Source: DATCYZ01 sp036526195 (GTDB lineage: Bacteria; Pseudomonadota; Gammaproteobacteria; Burkholderiales; SG8-39). Taken from it: a stretch of 64,000 bases of DNA. A program made the position numbers and the translations under genes. The stretch is taken from contig DATCYZ010000029.1 in the NCBI GenBank assembly GCA_036526195.1, positions 5,904-69,903 on the forward strand, in the 5' to 3' direction. The notes under the pieces are model-generated. The model ran no database searches. It was given only the letters and a program-made list of their open reading frames with translations, and was not told where the DNA came from. Positions 7,694 through 15,807 of the stretch are shown in pieces (the first letter of the stretch is position 1; each line of letters starts with the position of its first letter).

Positions 7694-8586
7694 ATCTTGC
7701 GCGCCGTCACGGGAGCAAACAGGCCTTCCGGCCGCCAGATCAGCACCGCCGCCATGATGCCGTAGATCACGAACAGCTCGATCTGCGGCAGCATGTGGAT
7801 GGCGGCGGCGCGCGAGATGCCGACGACGATCGCGCCGATCAGCGCGCCCGGAATGCTGCCCATCCCGCCGATGACCACGACCGCAAAGGCCAGCACGATC
7901 ACCTCCACGCCGATGCCGGGCTGCACCGAGATCGTCGGCGCGAGGTAGGCGCCGCCCAGGGCGGCCAGCATCGAGCCGATGATGAAGGTGCCGAGGAACA
8001 CCGCGGTGACGTTGATGCCCATGGCACGACTGATCTCACGGTCGAAGATCACCGCGCGCAGCATCTTGCCCCAGGTCGTGCGCCGCAGCGCGTACCAGAG
8101 CCCCGTGGCGAGCGCGGCGGAGATCCCGATCATGGACAGGTTGAAATTGTCGAAGGCGAGGCCGGCGATCCGCGTCGAGCCGAGCAACTGCATCGGCTGA
8201 AACGCATAGTACGGATCGTGACCCCAGACCAGCAGGATCACGTCCTCGAGCACCAGGAACGCCGCAAAGGTGGCAAGCACGACGATGTGCTCGTCGCGAT
8301 CGTAGAGGAACTTGAGCAGGCCGCGTTCGATGATCACGCCGAGCACCACGCCGACGATGACGGCTGCCGCGAGAATCATCAGGAACCCGCCGAAGGCGGG
8401 CAGGTCGGCCCCGTACCAGAGGCCGATCAGCGTGGCGGACATGTACGCGCCGAACGCGAAGAATGCGCCGTGCGTCACGTTCAGCACGCGCTGCACGCCG
8501 AAAATCACCGTCAATCCGACCCCCACCATGAACAGGTAGGAGGCGTAGACCAGCCCATCGACCAGCACCACGGCGGCAAGCTGCAC
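7690..8586 (-). CDS. livH: ABC transporter permease LivH
   Basis: Inner-membrane permease of the Liv-type importer, 298 aa with about eight hydrophobic segments. Typical LivH features are the N-terminal LVYASYLFMVGVGLTVIFG, the conserved VLNVTHGAFFAFGAY and the coupling segment MLRAVIFDREISRAMGIN. It lies 88 bases downstream of the binding-protein gene; the gap holds a strong hairpin (8631-8656) that probably lowers permease expression relative to the binding protein. Confidence 0.93.
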   Translation of the reverse strand: MQLAAVVLVDGLVYASYLFMVGVGLTVIFGVQRVLNVTHGAFFAFGAYMSATLIGLWYGADLPAFGGFLMILAAAVIVGVVLGVIIERGLLKFLYDRDEHIVVLATFAAFLVLEDVILLVWGHDPYYAFQPMQLLGSTRIAGLAFDNFNLSMIGISAALATGLWYALRRTTWGKMLRAVIFDREISRAMGINVTAVFLGTFIIGSMLAALGGAYLAPTISVQPGIGVEVIVLAFAVVVIGGMGSIPGALIGAIVVGISRAAAIHMLPQIELFVIYGIMAAVLIWRPEGLFAPVTARKI

Positions 8587-8630
8587 GCGGACCCCTCTTC
8601 AGACCAGAATCGTTGATGGCAAGCGAAAAC

Positions 8631-8656
8631 GGCCGGGCGCGTGACAGCGCCCGGCC
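8631..8656 (-). terminator. Intra-operon hairpin/attenuator between binding protein and livH
   Basis: GGCCGGGCGC, six-base loop, GCGCCCGGCC: a perfect 10-bp GC stem. Read on the minus strand it is followed by CGTTTTCGC, a short T run, so it can act as a partial terminator or 3' stabiliser. It starts 18 bases after the stop of the solute-binding protein gene, a usual place for such a structure in ABC importer operons that make excess binding protein. Confidence 0.75.
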
Positions 8657-8674
8657 GGAGACCTGACTAGCGAA

Positions 8675-10006
8675 TCAGGAGCACTTCGCCCCTTTCATGC
8701 CGCCCTTGATCCATTCGACGGAATCGACGTCGTCAGGCGGGTTCACGCATTCCGCCTTGAAGCGGATCACGTCGGACACCGTCGGCTCGTTGAGCTTGGC
8801 GTCCCAGATGAAGCCGCCCCAGATGTCGTCGGTGATGGCCTGGTGGCCCTTGCCGATCGCCATCTTCACCGTGCCCGAAAGGGTGGGGAACTCGGCGCGC
8901 TTGAGCGCGGCGATCACCTGATCGGTGCTCGGGAACTTGCCGCCGTTCGCCTTCATTGCCTTGTCATAGGCGTACTTCGCGGCGAGAACGCCCTGCGCGT
9001 ACTGGTACGCGGACTGCGTCGGCTGCTCCTTGAAGCGCTCGCGGTAGGTCTTCTGGAACCAGACGTTCAGCGGCGAGCCGTCCAGGTGCGGCGCGGCATA
9101 GATCCCGTACGGTCCGCGCGCGCCGATCAACGATCCCTTCGGGAACTTGTCGGCGAGCCGGTACACGCCCGAATCCCCCACGGTGAAGAGGAAGGTCTTC
9201 TTCTGGAACAGGCCGCGCGCGCCGCCTTGCAGCACGAGCGCCTCGAGGTCGCCCGCCCAGACGCTGGCGTGGACGATCTCCTCGGGCGAACGCAGCAGCG
9301 CCGAGATCTCGGTCCCGTACTGGCCCGAGAACAGCTTCGGGAACTGCGGCGTGCTGGTGTTCTTGATATGCGGCGCGAGCACCTTCATCGCCAGGTCGAA
9401 ATCCCGCCAGGAATCCTGTCCCCAGGCGTAGTTCTGGTTGATGCCGGTGTAGCCGTTCTTCTTGCTCATCTTCTGGGCGACGTAGTGCGCGAGCGATACG
9501 TTGCTCGCGGTCGCGGTGTTGAGCGTGCGGAAAACGTACTTCGGATCCTTGTCGAGTTCCTCGAACACCCGCGGGGTGCCGCAGACCGTCAGCAGCGTCA
9601 AGACCTTCAGTTCCTCGGCGACCGGCGCCACCGCCGAGCAGGTGCCCGACGAAATGAAGCCTGCGAACAGGTCGACTTTGTCCTGCTGGACGCGCGTGCG
9701 CATCTCGGTGACCTGCTTGGTGTTGCCGCCGGACTCGTCATAGATCATCGCCTTGACCCTGGCGCCCGCGAATCCCTTGGTGTTGTACGGCGCCGGCAGC
9801 GTGCCCGCATTGATCGCCTCGACCACGATCTCGACCGCGTTCTTGCCGGGGATGCCGAAGGCTGCGCCGCCTGCACCGGTCAGGAAGGTCGGCACCGCCA
9901 TGACCACCTCGTCCTTGGCGAGCGCGCCGCCCGCCCCTGCCAGCAACGACAGGGCCGCGAGTGCCCCCACGACCTGCGTGCTGATTCGATTCCTGGATGC
10001 ATTCAT
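8675..10006 (-). CDS. ABC transporter substrate-binding protein, leucine-binding-protein type
   Basis: Periplasmic receptor of the Liv-type importer, 443 aa, on the long side for the family. Signal peptide MNASRNRISTQVVGALAALS... ending ALAKD (about residue 30). The mature part has the type I periplasmic-binding fold; segments such as AMIYDESGGNTKQVTEMRTRV and DLFAGFISSGTCSAVAPVAEE are typical of the aromatic/amide-sensing branch. ATG at 10006 was chosen for the signal peptide and the very strong GGAGGAGGAAAACC ribosome-binding site; the frame stays open further upstream without support. First gene of the operon, divergent from hydroxylase module A across 536 bases, which suggests that it imports that pathway's substrate (inference). 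Confidence 0.92.
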   Translation of the reverse strand: MNASRNRISTQVVGALAALSLLAGAGGALAKDEVVMAVPTFLTGAGGAAFGIPGKNAVEIVVEAINAGTLPAPYNTKGFAGARVKAMIYDESGGNTKQVTEMRTRVQQDKVDLFAGFISSGTCSAVAPVAEELKVLTLLTVCGTPRVFEELDKDPKYVFRTLNTATASNVSLAHYVAQKMSKKNGYTGINQNYAWGQDSWRDFDLAMKVLAPHIKNTSTPQFPKLFSGQYGTEISALLRSPEEIVHASVWAGDLEALVLQGGARGLFQKKTFLFTVGDSGVYRLADKFPKGSLIGARGPYGIYAAPHLDGSPLNVWFQKTYRERFKEQPTQSAYQYAQGVLAAKYAYDKAMKANGGKFPSTDQVIAALKRAEFPTLSGTVKMAIGKGHQAITDDIWGGFIWDAKLNEPTVSDVIRFKAECVNPPDDVDSVEWIKGGMKGAKCS

Positions 10007-10542
10007 GGTTTTCCTCCTCCTGTGTTGATCAATGCGCTCCGCCGCCTCTAGGCTAGCAAGAAACCGCACTCTTGTCGTTTCCATCGCATCACCCCGCCCG
10101 GCCGGCATCGCCGCGCGCCGCTACAGACGTCTACCTGAAGACCCAGGGTTCACCAACGATAGTCTTGGCCCAGAACATCAAAAACCCGGCGCAATGTCAG
10201 GTTCTGCTCAAGACCTGACCCGCTCTTGCGAGAAGATAAAGATTATCCTAGTCTTGTCAGTACAGTAATGCAACACACTCGGCCGGGTCCCCTCGGCAGC
10301 CGCTGGCCGCGCCGGCGGACCGCCACAGGGCACCGGGCAGGCGCCCTGACCGACAGGAGCACAGTACGTACCGCCATGATCCCGCACCGCCACGATTCCG
10401 TAGCATTCGCGAGGAACGGGCTCGACGCTTTCGCGGAGAACAGTGTCGCGTGGACTGCCATGGCGGGCGCAACCGCAACGCTGTGGGCGACCCGCCGGCC
10501 TTCGCCGGGAATCGCAAGCCGGCCTGTCCGGGGCGCGCGCGC
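10007..10542. promoter_or_regulatory. 536-base divergent intergenic region with several small inverted repeats
   Basis: No convincing gene is present; it separates the Liv importer (minus) from hydroxylase module A (plus) and should hold both promoters. Visible inverted repeats: AGACGTCT (10125-10132), GTCAGGT...ACCTGAC (10196-10202 and 10213-10219, 10-base spacer) and GATAA-AGA-TTATC (10235-10247). TAGTCTTG occurs twice (around 10160 and 10248). A weak plus-strand promoter, TTGCGA (10226-10231), 17 bases, TAGTCT (10249-10254), would place the GATAA palindrome in its spacer. The A/T-rich block 10180-10270 stands out from the surrounding DNA. Promoter calls here are tentative. Confidence 0.5.
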
Positions 10543-11409
10543 ATGAAGCCACCGACATTCGGCTACCTGCGCGCGGCCACGCTGGCCGAGGCACTGCACG
10601 CCCTGAAGTCCGAGGGCGCGAAAGTGATCGCGGGCGGCCAGAGCCTGATGCCGATGCTGAACTTCCGCCTGTTGCGCCCGAGCCTGCTGGTGGACATCAA
10701 CCGGCTCGGCGAACTGGACACGCTGGAGGAAACCGCCGGCGGGGGCCTGCGCATCGGTGCGCTGACGCGCCACCGGACGCTGGAGTTCTCGCCGCTGGTC
10801 CGTGCCCGATTCCCGATCCTTGCCGCCGCAGCGGCCGAGATCGGTCACCTTGCGATCCGCAACCGCGGCACGATCGGCGGCAGCCTGTCGCACGCCGACC
10901 CGGCGGCCGAACTGCTCCTGATGAGCGTATTGCTGGACGCACGCCTCACCGTGCAATCGCATGGCGGGACCCGCACGGTGCGCGCCGCGGACCATATCGC
11001 GGGCGCGCTGAGCACCACGCTGAAACCTGCGGAGATCGTCACCGCCGTCGCGTTGCCGCCGCTAGCGCCGGGCACCGGCTGGGGCTTCGGGGAAGTCGCC
11101 CGCCGCAGCGGCGATTTCGCGCTTGCGGCGGTCGCCGTGCTGATCCGGCGTGCCGGCGACAGCGTGGGCGAGGCGCGCATCGCGGTCTCGGGCGGCATGG
11201 ACGGGCCGGTGCGCATCCGCGCCGCGGAAGACGCGCTGCACGGCAGCCGCTGTGATGCACGCGCCCTGGCCGCGGCGGCACGGGCGGTGCGCGCCGGCAT
11301 CGAGGCGAACTCGGACCTGCACGCCTCGCCCGCGCTGCGCCACCACCTTCTCGACGCCCTGCTCGGGCGCGCCTGCACGCAGGCGTGGGACCGGGCCGCC
11401 ACCGCATGA
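10543..11409 (+). CDS. Module A: molybdenum hydroxylase FAD-binding (CoxM-like) subunit
   Basis: FAD subunit of hydroxylase A, 288 aa. FAD loops IAGGQSLMPMLNFRL (about residue 28) and RNRGTIGGSLSHADPAAE (about 107) are intact; the C-terminal CO-dehydrogenase flavoprotein domain follows. ATG at 10543 gives MKPPTFGYLRAAT, which matches the family N-terminus; the frame stays open back to about 10450 but that part has no family similarity. First gene of a seven-gene plus-strand run to 18410; its stop overlaps an ATG belonging to the next frame (ATGA at 11406). Confidence 0.94.
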   Translation: MKPPTFGYLRAATLAEALHALKSEGAKVIAGGQSLMPMLNFRLLRPSLLVDINRLGELDTLEETAGGGLRIGALTRHRTLEFSPLVRARFPILAAAAAEIGHLAIRNRGTIGGSLSHADPAAELLLMSVLLDARLTVQSHGGTRTVRAADHIAGALSTTLKPAEIVTAVALPPLAPGTGWGFGEVARRSGDFALAAVAVLIRRAGDSVGEARIAVSGGMDGPVRIRAAEDALHGSRCDARALAAAARAVRAGIEANSDLHASPALRHHLLDALLGRACTQAWDRAATA

Positions 11410-11417
11410 GGACCACC

Positions 11418-11900
11418 ATGGACATCTCGGTCACCGTGAACGGCACCGTGTACCGCCGCAGCGTCGAGGCGCGACTGCTGCTCTCGGACTTCCTGCGCGA
11501 TTCGCTCGGGCTCACCGGCACCCACGTCGGCTGCGAGCACGGCGTGTGCGGCGCCTGCACGGTGCTGGTAGACGGTGACAGCGCGCGCGCCTGCCTGATG
11601 CTTGCGGCGCAGGCGGACGGTTGCGAAGTCACGACGGTCGAAGCGCTGGGCTCGGTCGAGCGCCTCGGCCCGCTGCAGGACGCCTTCCGCAGGCATCACG
11701 CGCTGCAATGCGGATTCTGCACCCCGGGCATGCTGATGACCTCGGTGGACCTGCTGAAGAAATACCCGCTCGCGAACGATGCGGAAATCCGCGAGGGGCT
11801 TTCCGGCAACCTGTGCCGCTGCACCGGTTACGAGCACATCGTGCGCGCCCTGCGCGAGCTTGCGCAATCCCGCGGCCCGCTGAAGGCCGACCCGAAATGA
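11418..11900 (+). CDS. Module A: molybdenum hydroxylase 2Fe-2S (CoxS-like) subunit
   Basis: Small iron-sulfur subunit with two [2Fe-2S] clusters, 160 aa. The N-terminal plant-ferredoxin-type cluster is GCEHGVCGACTVLVDG with the fourth cysteine in RACLML; the C-terminal helical cluster domain is CGFCTPGM ... CRCTGY. All eight cysteines are present. ATG 11418 is preferred over ATG 11406 because TGAGGA lies 5 bases before it and the product begins at the family start (MDISVTVNG); 11406 would add MRTT. Electron carrier between the Mo subunit (12651-15023) and the FAD subunit. Confidence 0.95.
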   Translation: MDISVTVNGTVYRRSVEARLLLSDFLRDSLGLTGTHVGCEHGVCGACTVLVDGDSARACLMLAAQADGCEVTTVEALGSVERLGPLQDAFRRHHALQCGFCTPGMLMTSVDLLKKYPLANDAEIREGLSGNLCRCTGYEHIVRALRELAQSRGPLKADPK

Positions 11901-12658
11901 AGATGCATGTGCTTTCCGGCGGCCGATTGCGCATGAAACGCAGGGTCTACATCGCCGAGGCGGCGAGCGACGAGACGATCGACCTGCCGGTGCTGTGCGT
12001 GCTGCTGCGCCACCCGCAGGGCAACGTCCTGTTCGACACCGGCTGCCACCCGGATGCGGCCACGGATCCCGAGGCGCGCTGGGGCGGCATGTCGAAGATG
12101 ATGAAGCTGGTCTCGCCGCCGCAGGAGCACCTGATCGGCGGACTCGCCGGACTCGGCATCGCCGCCGAGGACATCGACCTCGTGGTGAACTCGCACTTCC
12201 ACACCGATCACTGCGGCTGCAACGCCTTTTTCGGCAAGGCGACCGTGGTCTGCCACGCGCTCGAACTCGAGGCGGCACGCGCGCCGGACGCGCTCAAGGC
12301 GGGGTTCCTCGATGCCGACTGGAAGCACCCCAACCGCTTCGACACGCTGGACGCGCAGCGCGACCTGTTCGGCGACGGACGCGTGGTGCTGGTGCCGCTC
12401 CCGGGCCACACCGCCGGCACGATCGGCGCGCTGGTGAGCCTCGAGCGTTCGGGCCGCTTCCTGCTTGCCTCCGACGCCGTGGCGCTGCGCGCCAACCTCG
12501 AGCGCGACGACTGCCCGCGCCAGACCTGGAATCCGGCCCTCGCGCTGCGCTCGATGGCGGAGATCCGCCGCCTCGAGGCGGGCGGCGCAACGGTGATCTT
12601 CGGCCACGACCTCGCCCAGTGGGACGAACTGCGGAAAGGCGCGCAGTCTTATGACTGA
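11897..12658 (+). CDS. Metallo-beta-lactamase-fold hydrolase, lactonase (AttM/AiiA)-like
   Basis: 253-aa two-metal hydrolase. The metal site is complete: HFHTDH at residues 100-105, His in PLPGHTAGTIG, bridging Asp in LLASDAV and the final His in IFGHD. The N-terminal MHVLSGGRLRM and the overall length match the N-acyl-homoserine-lactone lactonase and 4-pyridoxolactonase branch rather than beta-lactamases or glyoxalase II. It is wedged between the Fe-S and Mo subunits with ATGA overlap on one side and an 8-base overlap on the other, so it is made with the hydroxylase. A lactone or similar cyclic ester intermediate of the same pathway is a reasonable substrate (inference); quorum quenching is an alternative. 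Confidence 0.88.
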   Translation: MKMHVLSGGRLRMKRRVYIAEAASDETIDLPVLCVLLRHPQGNVLFDTGCHPDAATDPEARWGGMSKMMKLVSPPQEHLIGGLAGLGIAAEDIDLVVNSHFHTDHCGCNAFFGKATVVCHALELEAARAPDALKAGFLDADWKHPNRFDTLDAQRDLFGDGRVVLVPLPGHTAGTIGALVSLERSGRFLLASDAVALRANLERDDCPRQTWNPALALRSMAEIRRLEAGGATVIFGHDLAQWDELRKGAQSYD

Positions 12659-15023
12659 GCGCGGCGCCGGCGTCCGTCCCAAGGCCATTGGCGCGCGCGT
12701 CCAGCGGCTCGAAGATCCGCGCCTGCTCGCCGGCAAGGGCAGCTACGTGGACGATCGCCAGCCGCGCGGCCTGCTGCACGTGGCCTTCCGTCGCAGCGAC
12801 CAGGCGCACGCGCGCATCAAATCGGTCGACCTGTCGGCCGCGCGCGCGCTGCCGGGCGTCATCGGCGCCTATTGCCTGGACGACCTCTCCGGGCTGGCGC
12901 AGCCCGGACGCGCCACCTCGACGATGCGCGGCTACCAGCCCACGGCGCTCTACCCGCTGGCCCGCGACAAGGTGCGCTTCGTCGGCGAGCCGATCGTCGC
13001 CATCGTGGCCGAGAGCCGCTACCTCGCGGAGGACGCGCTCGACCTGCTGCAGGTCGACCTCGATCCGCTGCCCGGGGTGTGCGACCCGGAAGCGGCGCTC
13101 GCCGCCGGCGCCCCGCTGCTGCACGAGGATGCCGGTTCCAACCTGATCGTCGAGCGCAGCTTCGAGCGCGGCGACGTCGAGGCGACATTCAAGGCGGCTG
13201 CGATCCGCGTCAGCGGGCGCTTCCGCTTTCATCGCAAGAGCCCGCTGGCGATGGAAAACCGGACCTACCTCGCGGACTTCGACGCAGGCCAGCGCCTGCT
13301 CACGCTGCATTCGTCCACCCAGGTGCCCGGCATCATTCGCGATGCCCTTGCCGAGATCCTCGGCCTGAGCGGCAACGGCATCCGGGTCGTTGCGCCGGAC
13401 GTGGGCGGCGGCTTCGGCGGCAAGGCCTCGCTGTACCCCGAGGAAATCTGCGTCTGCCTGCTGGCGCGCCAGATCGGGCGCCCGGTGAAGTGGACCAGCG
13501 ACCGGCTGGAGGATCTCGCGGCGACCAGCCAGGGCTTCGACGAGCGCATCGATGCCGAGCTGGGGCTCGATGCCGAAGGCCACATCCTCGCGCTGCGCAG
13601 CGAGGTCATCGGCGACGTCGGCGCCTATTCGATCTACCCCTGGACCGCGGGCCTCGAGCCGGTGCAGGTCATCAGCTTCATGCCGGGGCCGTATCGCGTG
13701 CCGGTCTATCGCGGCCATGTGCGCGCGGTCGCGACCTGCAAGTCGCCCACCGGCCCCTACCGCGGTGTGGGCCGGCCGATCTCCACCTTCGTGATGGAGC
13801 GCCTTGTCGACATGGCGGCCCGCGCCCTCGGGATGGATCCGCGGCAGCTTCGGCGGATCAACCTGGTCAAGGCCGGGGAGTTCCCCTACAAGACCGCGCC
13901 GGGCATCGTCTGGGATCGCTCGGGGTTCATCGAATGCCTGGAGGGCGCCTGCGGGGCAGCGGACTACGACGCCCTGCGCGCCGCCCAGGCGGCGGCGCGC
14001 GCGGAAGGGCGCTGGGTCGGAATCGGGCTCGCGTCGTACGCCGAACTGACCGGGATCGGCTCGCGCATCTCGGCCTCGCCCGGCATGCCGATCAACACCG
14101 GCACCGAGACATCGATCCTGCGCATCGACTCCACCGGCGCGGTCACCGCGCGCTTCGGCGTCGCCTCGCACGGCCAGGGACTCGAAACCACGCTGGCGCA
14201 GGTCATCGCGGACGAGCTCGGCGCGCGCCTCGAGGACATCCGGGTCATCCATGGCGACAGCGCCGCCGTCGCCCACGGCACCGGCTCCTATGCGAGTCGC
14301 AGCACGGTGCTCGCCGGCGGTGCGGCAACCCTCGCCTCGCGCGGCCTGCGCGAGAAAGTGCTGCGCGTCGCCGCCCACCTGCTCGAGGCGGCGGCCAGCG
14401 ACATCGAGGTGTCGGACGGCGTCGCGCGCGTCTCCGGCACCGACCGCGCGCTCAGCTTTCGCGAGATCGCGAAGGCGGTGTACTCGCAGATGGGACGCCT
14501 GCCGAAGGAACTGCGCGAGGACCTCTCGGAGACCAGCACCTACGACCCGTTCTTCGGCACCACCACCAGCGCCACGCACCTCGCCCAGGTCGAGATCGAC
14601 CCGCGGACCTGCCGCATCACCGTGCAGCGCTACGTCGTGGCCGAGGACTGCGGCCGCCTCATCAATCCGCTGATCGTCGACGGGCAGGTGCATGGCGCCG
14701 TGGCGCAGGGCATCGGCGCCGCCCTGTTCGAGGAGATCGTCTACGACGACGAGGGCCAGCTGCTGACCGCGAGCCTGGTGGACTACGTCGTGCCCTCGGC
14801 CGCCGAACTGCCGTCGATCGAGACCGTGCACATCGAGTCGGCGTCGCCCTCGACGGTGGGTGGCTTCCGCGGCATGGGCGAAGGCGGCACCATCGGCGCG
14901 CCGGCGGCCATCGCCAACGCCATCGCCGACGCGCTCTCGCCCTTCGGCATCGAGATCCATGAACTGCCCGTGACGCCGGAACGCCTGTTCCGCCTGCTCG
15001 AGGGCGCAAAGGAGAACACTTGA
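12651..15023 (+). CDS. Module A: molybdenum hydroxylase large (CoxL-like) Mo-binding subunit
   Basis: 790-aa molybdopterin-cytosine-dinucleotide subunit that hydroxylates the substrate. Typical N-terminus IGARVQRLEDPRLLAGKG, the cofactor motif DVGGGFGGKASLYPEE, the active-site loop GPYRGVGRP and the catalytic Glu in GFRGMGEGGTIGAP. The loop reads PYRGVGR: it lacks the Cys of form I CO dehydrogenase (AYRCSFR) and resembles form II/other hydroxylases, so this is not a true CO dehydrogenase. Start overlaps the lactonase-like gene by 8 bases; the stop shares one base with the next ATG. Substrate unknown; the linked acyl-CoA ligase suggests an aromatic or heteroaromatic acid. Confidence 0.95.
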   Translation: MTERGAGVRPKAIGARVQRLEDPRLLAGKGSYVDDRQPRGLLHVAFRRSDQAHARIKSVDLSAARALPGVIGAYCLDDLSGLAQPGRATSTMRGYQPTALYPLARDKVRFVGEPIVAIVAESRYLAEDALDLLQVDLDPLPGVCDPEAALAAGAPLLHEDAGSNLIVERSFERGDVEATFKAAAIRVSGRFRFHRKSPLAMENRTYLADFDAGQRLLTLHSSTQVPGIIRDALAEILGLSGNGIRVVAPDVGGGFGGKASLYPEEICVCLLARQIGRPVKWTSDRLEDLAATSQGFDERIDAELGLDAEGHILALRSEVIGDVGAYSIYPWTAGLEPVQVISFMPGPYRVPVYRGHVRAVATCKSPTGPYRGVGRPISTFVMERLVDMAARALGMDPRQLRRINLVKAGEFPYKTAPGIVWDRSGFIECLEGACGAADYDALRAAQAAARAEGRWVGIGLASYAELTGIGSRISASPGMPINTGTETSILRIDSTGAVTARFGVASHGQGLETTLAQVIADELGARLEDIRVIHGDSAAVAHGTGSYASRSTVLAGGAATLASRGLREKVLRVAAHLLEAAASDIEVSDGVARVSGTDRALSFREIAKAVYSQMGRLPKELREDLSETSTYDPFFGTTTSATHLAQVEIDPRTCRITVQRYVVAEDCGRLINPLIVDGQVHGAVAQGIGAALFEEIVYDDEGQLLTASLVDYVVPSAAELPSIETVHIESASPSTVGGFRGMGEGGTIGAPAAIANAIADALSPFGIEIHELPVTPERLFRLLEGAKENT

Positions 15024-15778
15024 TGGACTACAAACTGAAGGACAAGGTGGCCATCGTCACCGGTGCGGCGCGCGACGTCGGGCGCGAGATCGCCCTCACG
15101 CTGGCCGCCGAAGGCGCGATCGTCGCGGTCAATTACATGAAATCCCGGGACGGGGCGGAGGCGGTAGTGCGCGAGATCACCGGCGCCGGCGGTCGCGCGC
15201 GCAGCTACGGGGCCGATGTTGCGGACTACGGCGCGACGAAGTCCATGGTCGATGCGGTGGTCGCGGACTGGGGACGCGTCGACATCCTGGTGAACAACGC
15301 CGGCATGGTGCTGCGGCAGAAGTTCCTCGCCACCACCCCGGAGGACTGGCAGCGCCAGGTGGGCGTCGGGCTCTATGGCGTCATCCATACCTGCCACGCG
15401 GTCCTGCCCCACATGACGAAGCAAAAGGGCGGGCGCATCATCAGCCTCGCAGGCGACTCGGCGCGGGTCGGCGAATCCGGCCTGTCGATCACCGCCGCCG
15501 CGCGCTCCGGCGCGATTGCGCTCACCAAGTCGCTCGCCAAGGAGTTCGGCCGTGACCAGGTGACCGTCAACGCCGTCACCCTCGGGCTGGTCGTCACCGA
15601 GCACAACCCGCCGGCGTGGCTCGCCGCCAACGCCGACAGGATCAATCGCCAGTACCCGCTGGGGCGGATCGGCCGCCCTGACGATGTCGCGCCGATGGTG
15701 GCCTTCCTCGCCTCCGAAGGCGCGCACTGGATCACCGGGCAGGTGATCAGCGTGAACGGCGGCTACAGCATGGTGTAG
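15023..15778 (+). CDS. Short-chain dehydrogenase/reductase-fold protein without the catalytic tetrad
   Basis: 251-aa classical SDR by fold: cofactor motif TGAARDVG (residues 13-20), NNAG (91-94), and the C-terminal PLGRIGRPDDVAPMVAFL and ITGQVISVNGGY. A gap-free alignment with FabG-type enzymes after GRII (137-140) puts Gly144 at the catalytic Ser, Thr157 at Tyr and Arg161 at Lys (TAAAR instead of YAAAK); the usual Asn in the preceding helix is also replaced. It is therefore either a non-catalytic dinucleotide-binding protein or an enzyme with different chemistry. ATG 15023 overlaps the CoxL stop and has AAGGAGA upstream. Second member of the module A accessory genes. Confidence 0.88.
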   Translation: MDYKLKDKVAIVTGAARDVGREIALTLAAEGAIVAVNYMKSRDGAEAVVREITGAGGRARSYGADVADYGATKSMVDAVVADWGRVDILVNNAGMVLRQKFLATTPEDWQRQVGVGLYGVIHTCHAVLPHMTKQKGGRIISLAGDSARVGESGLSITAAARSGAIALTKSLAKEFGRDQVTVNAVTLGLVVTEHNPPAWLAANADRINRQYPLGRIGRPDDVAPMVAFLASEGAHWITGQVISVNGGYSMV

Positions 15779-15807
15779 GCCGCGCGCACAGGACGGGAAA
15801 CAGACCG

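Noticed and set aside
12294..14960. Minus-strand frame of 888 codons opposite the CoxL subunit
   Set aside because: Antisense shadow of the Mo subunit, whose cofactor and active-site motifs are intact on the plus strand.
12651..15023. Module A as a true aerobic CO dehydrogenase
   Set aside because: The active-site loop is PYRGVGR; the form I AYRCSFR signature with the Cys that binds copper is absent.
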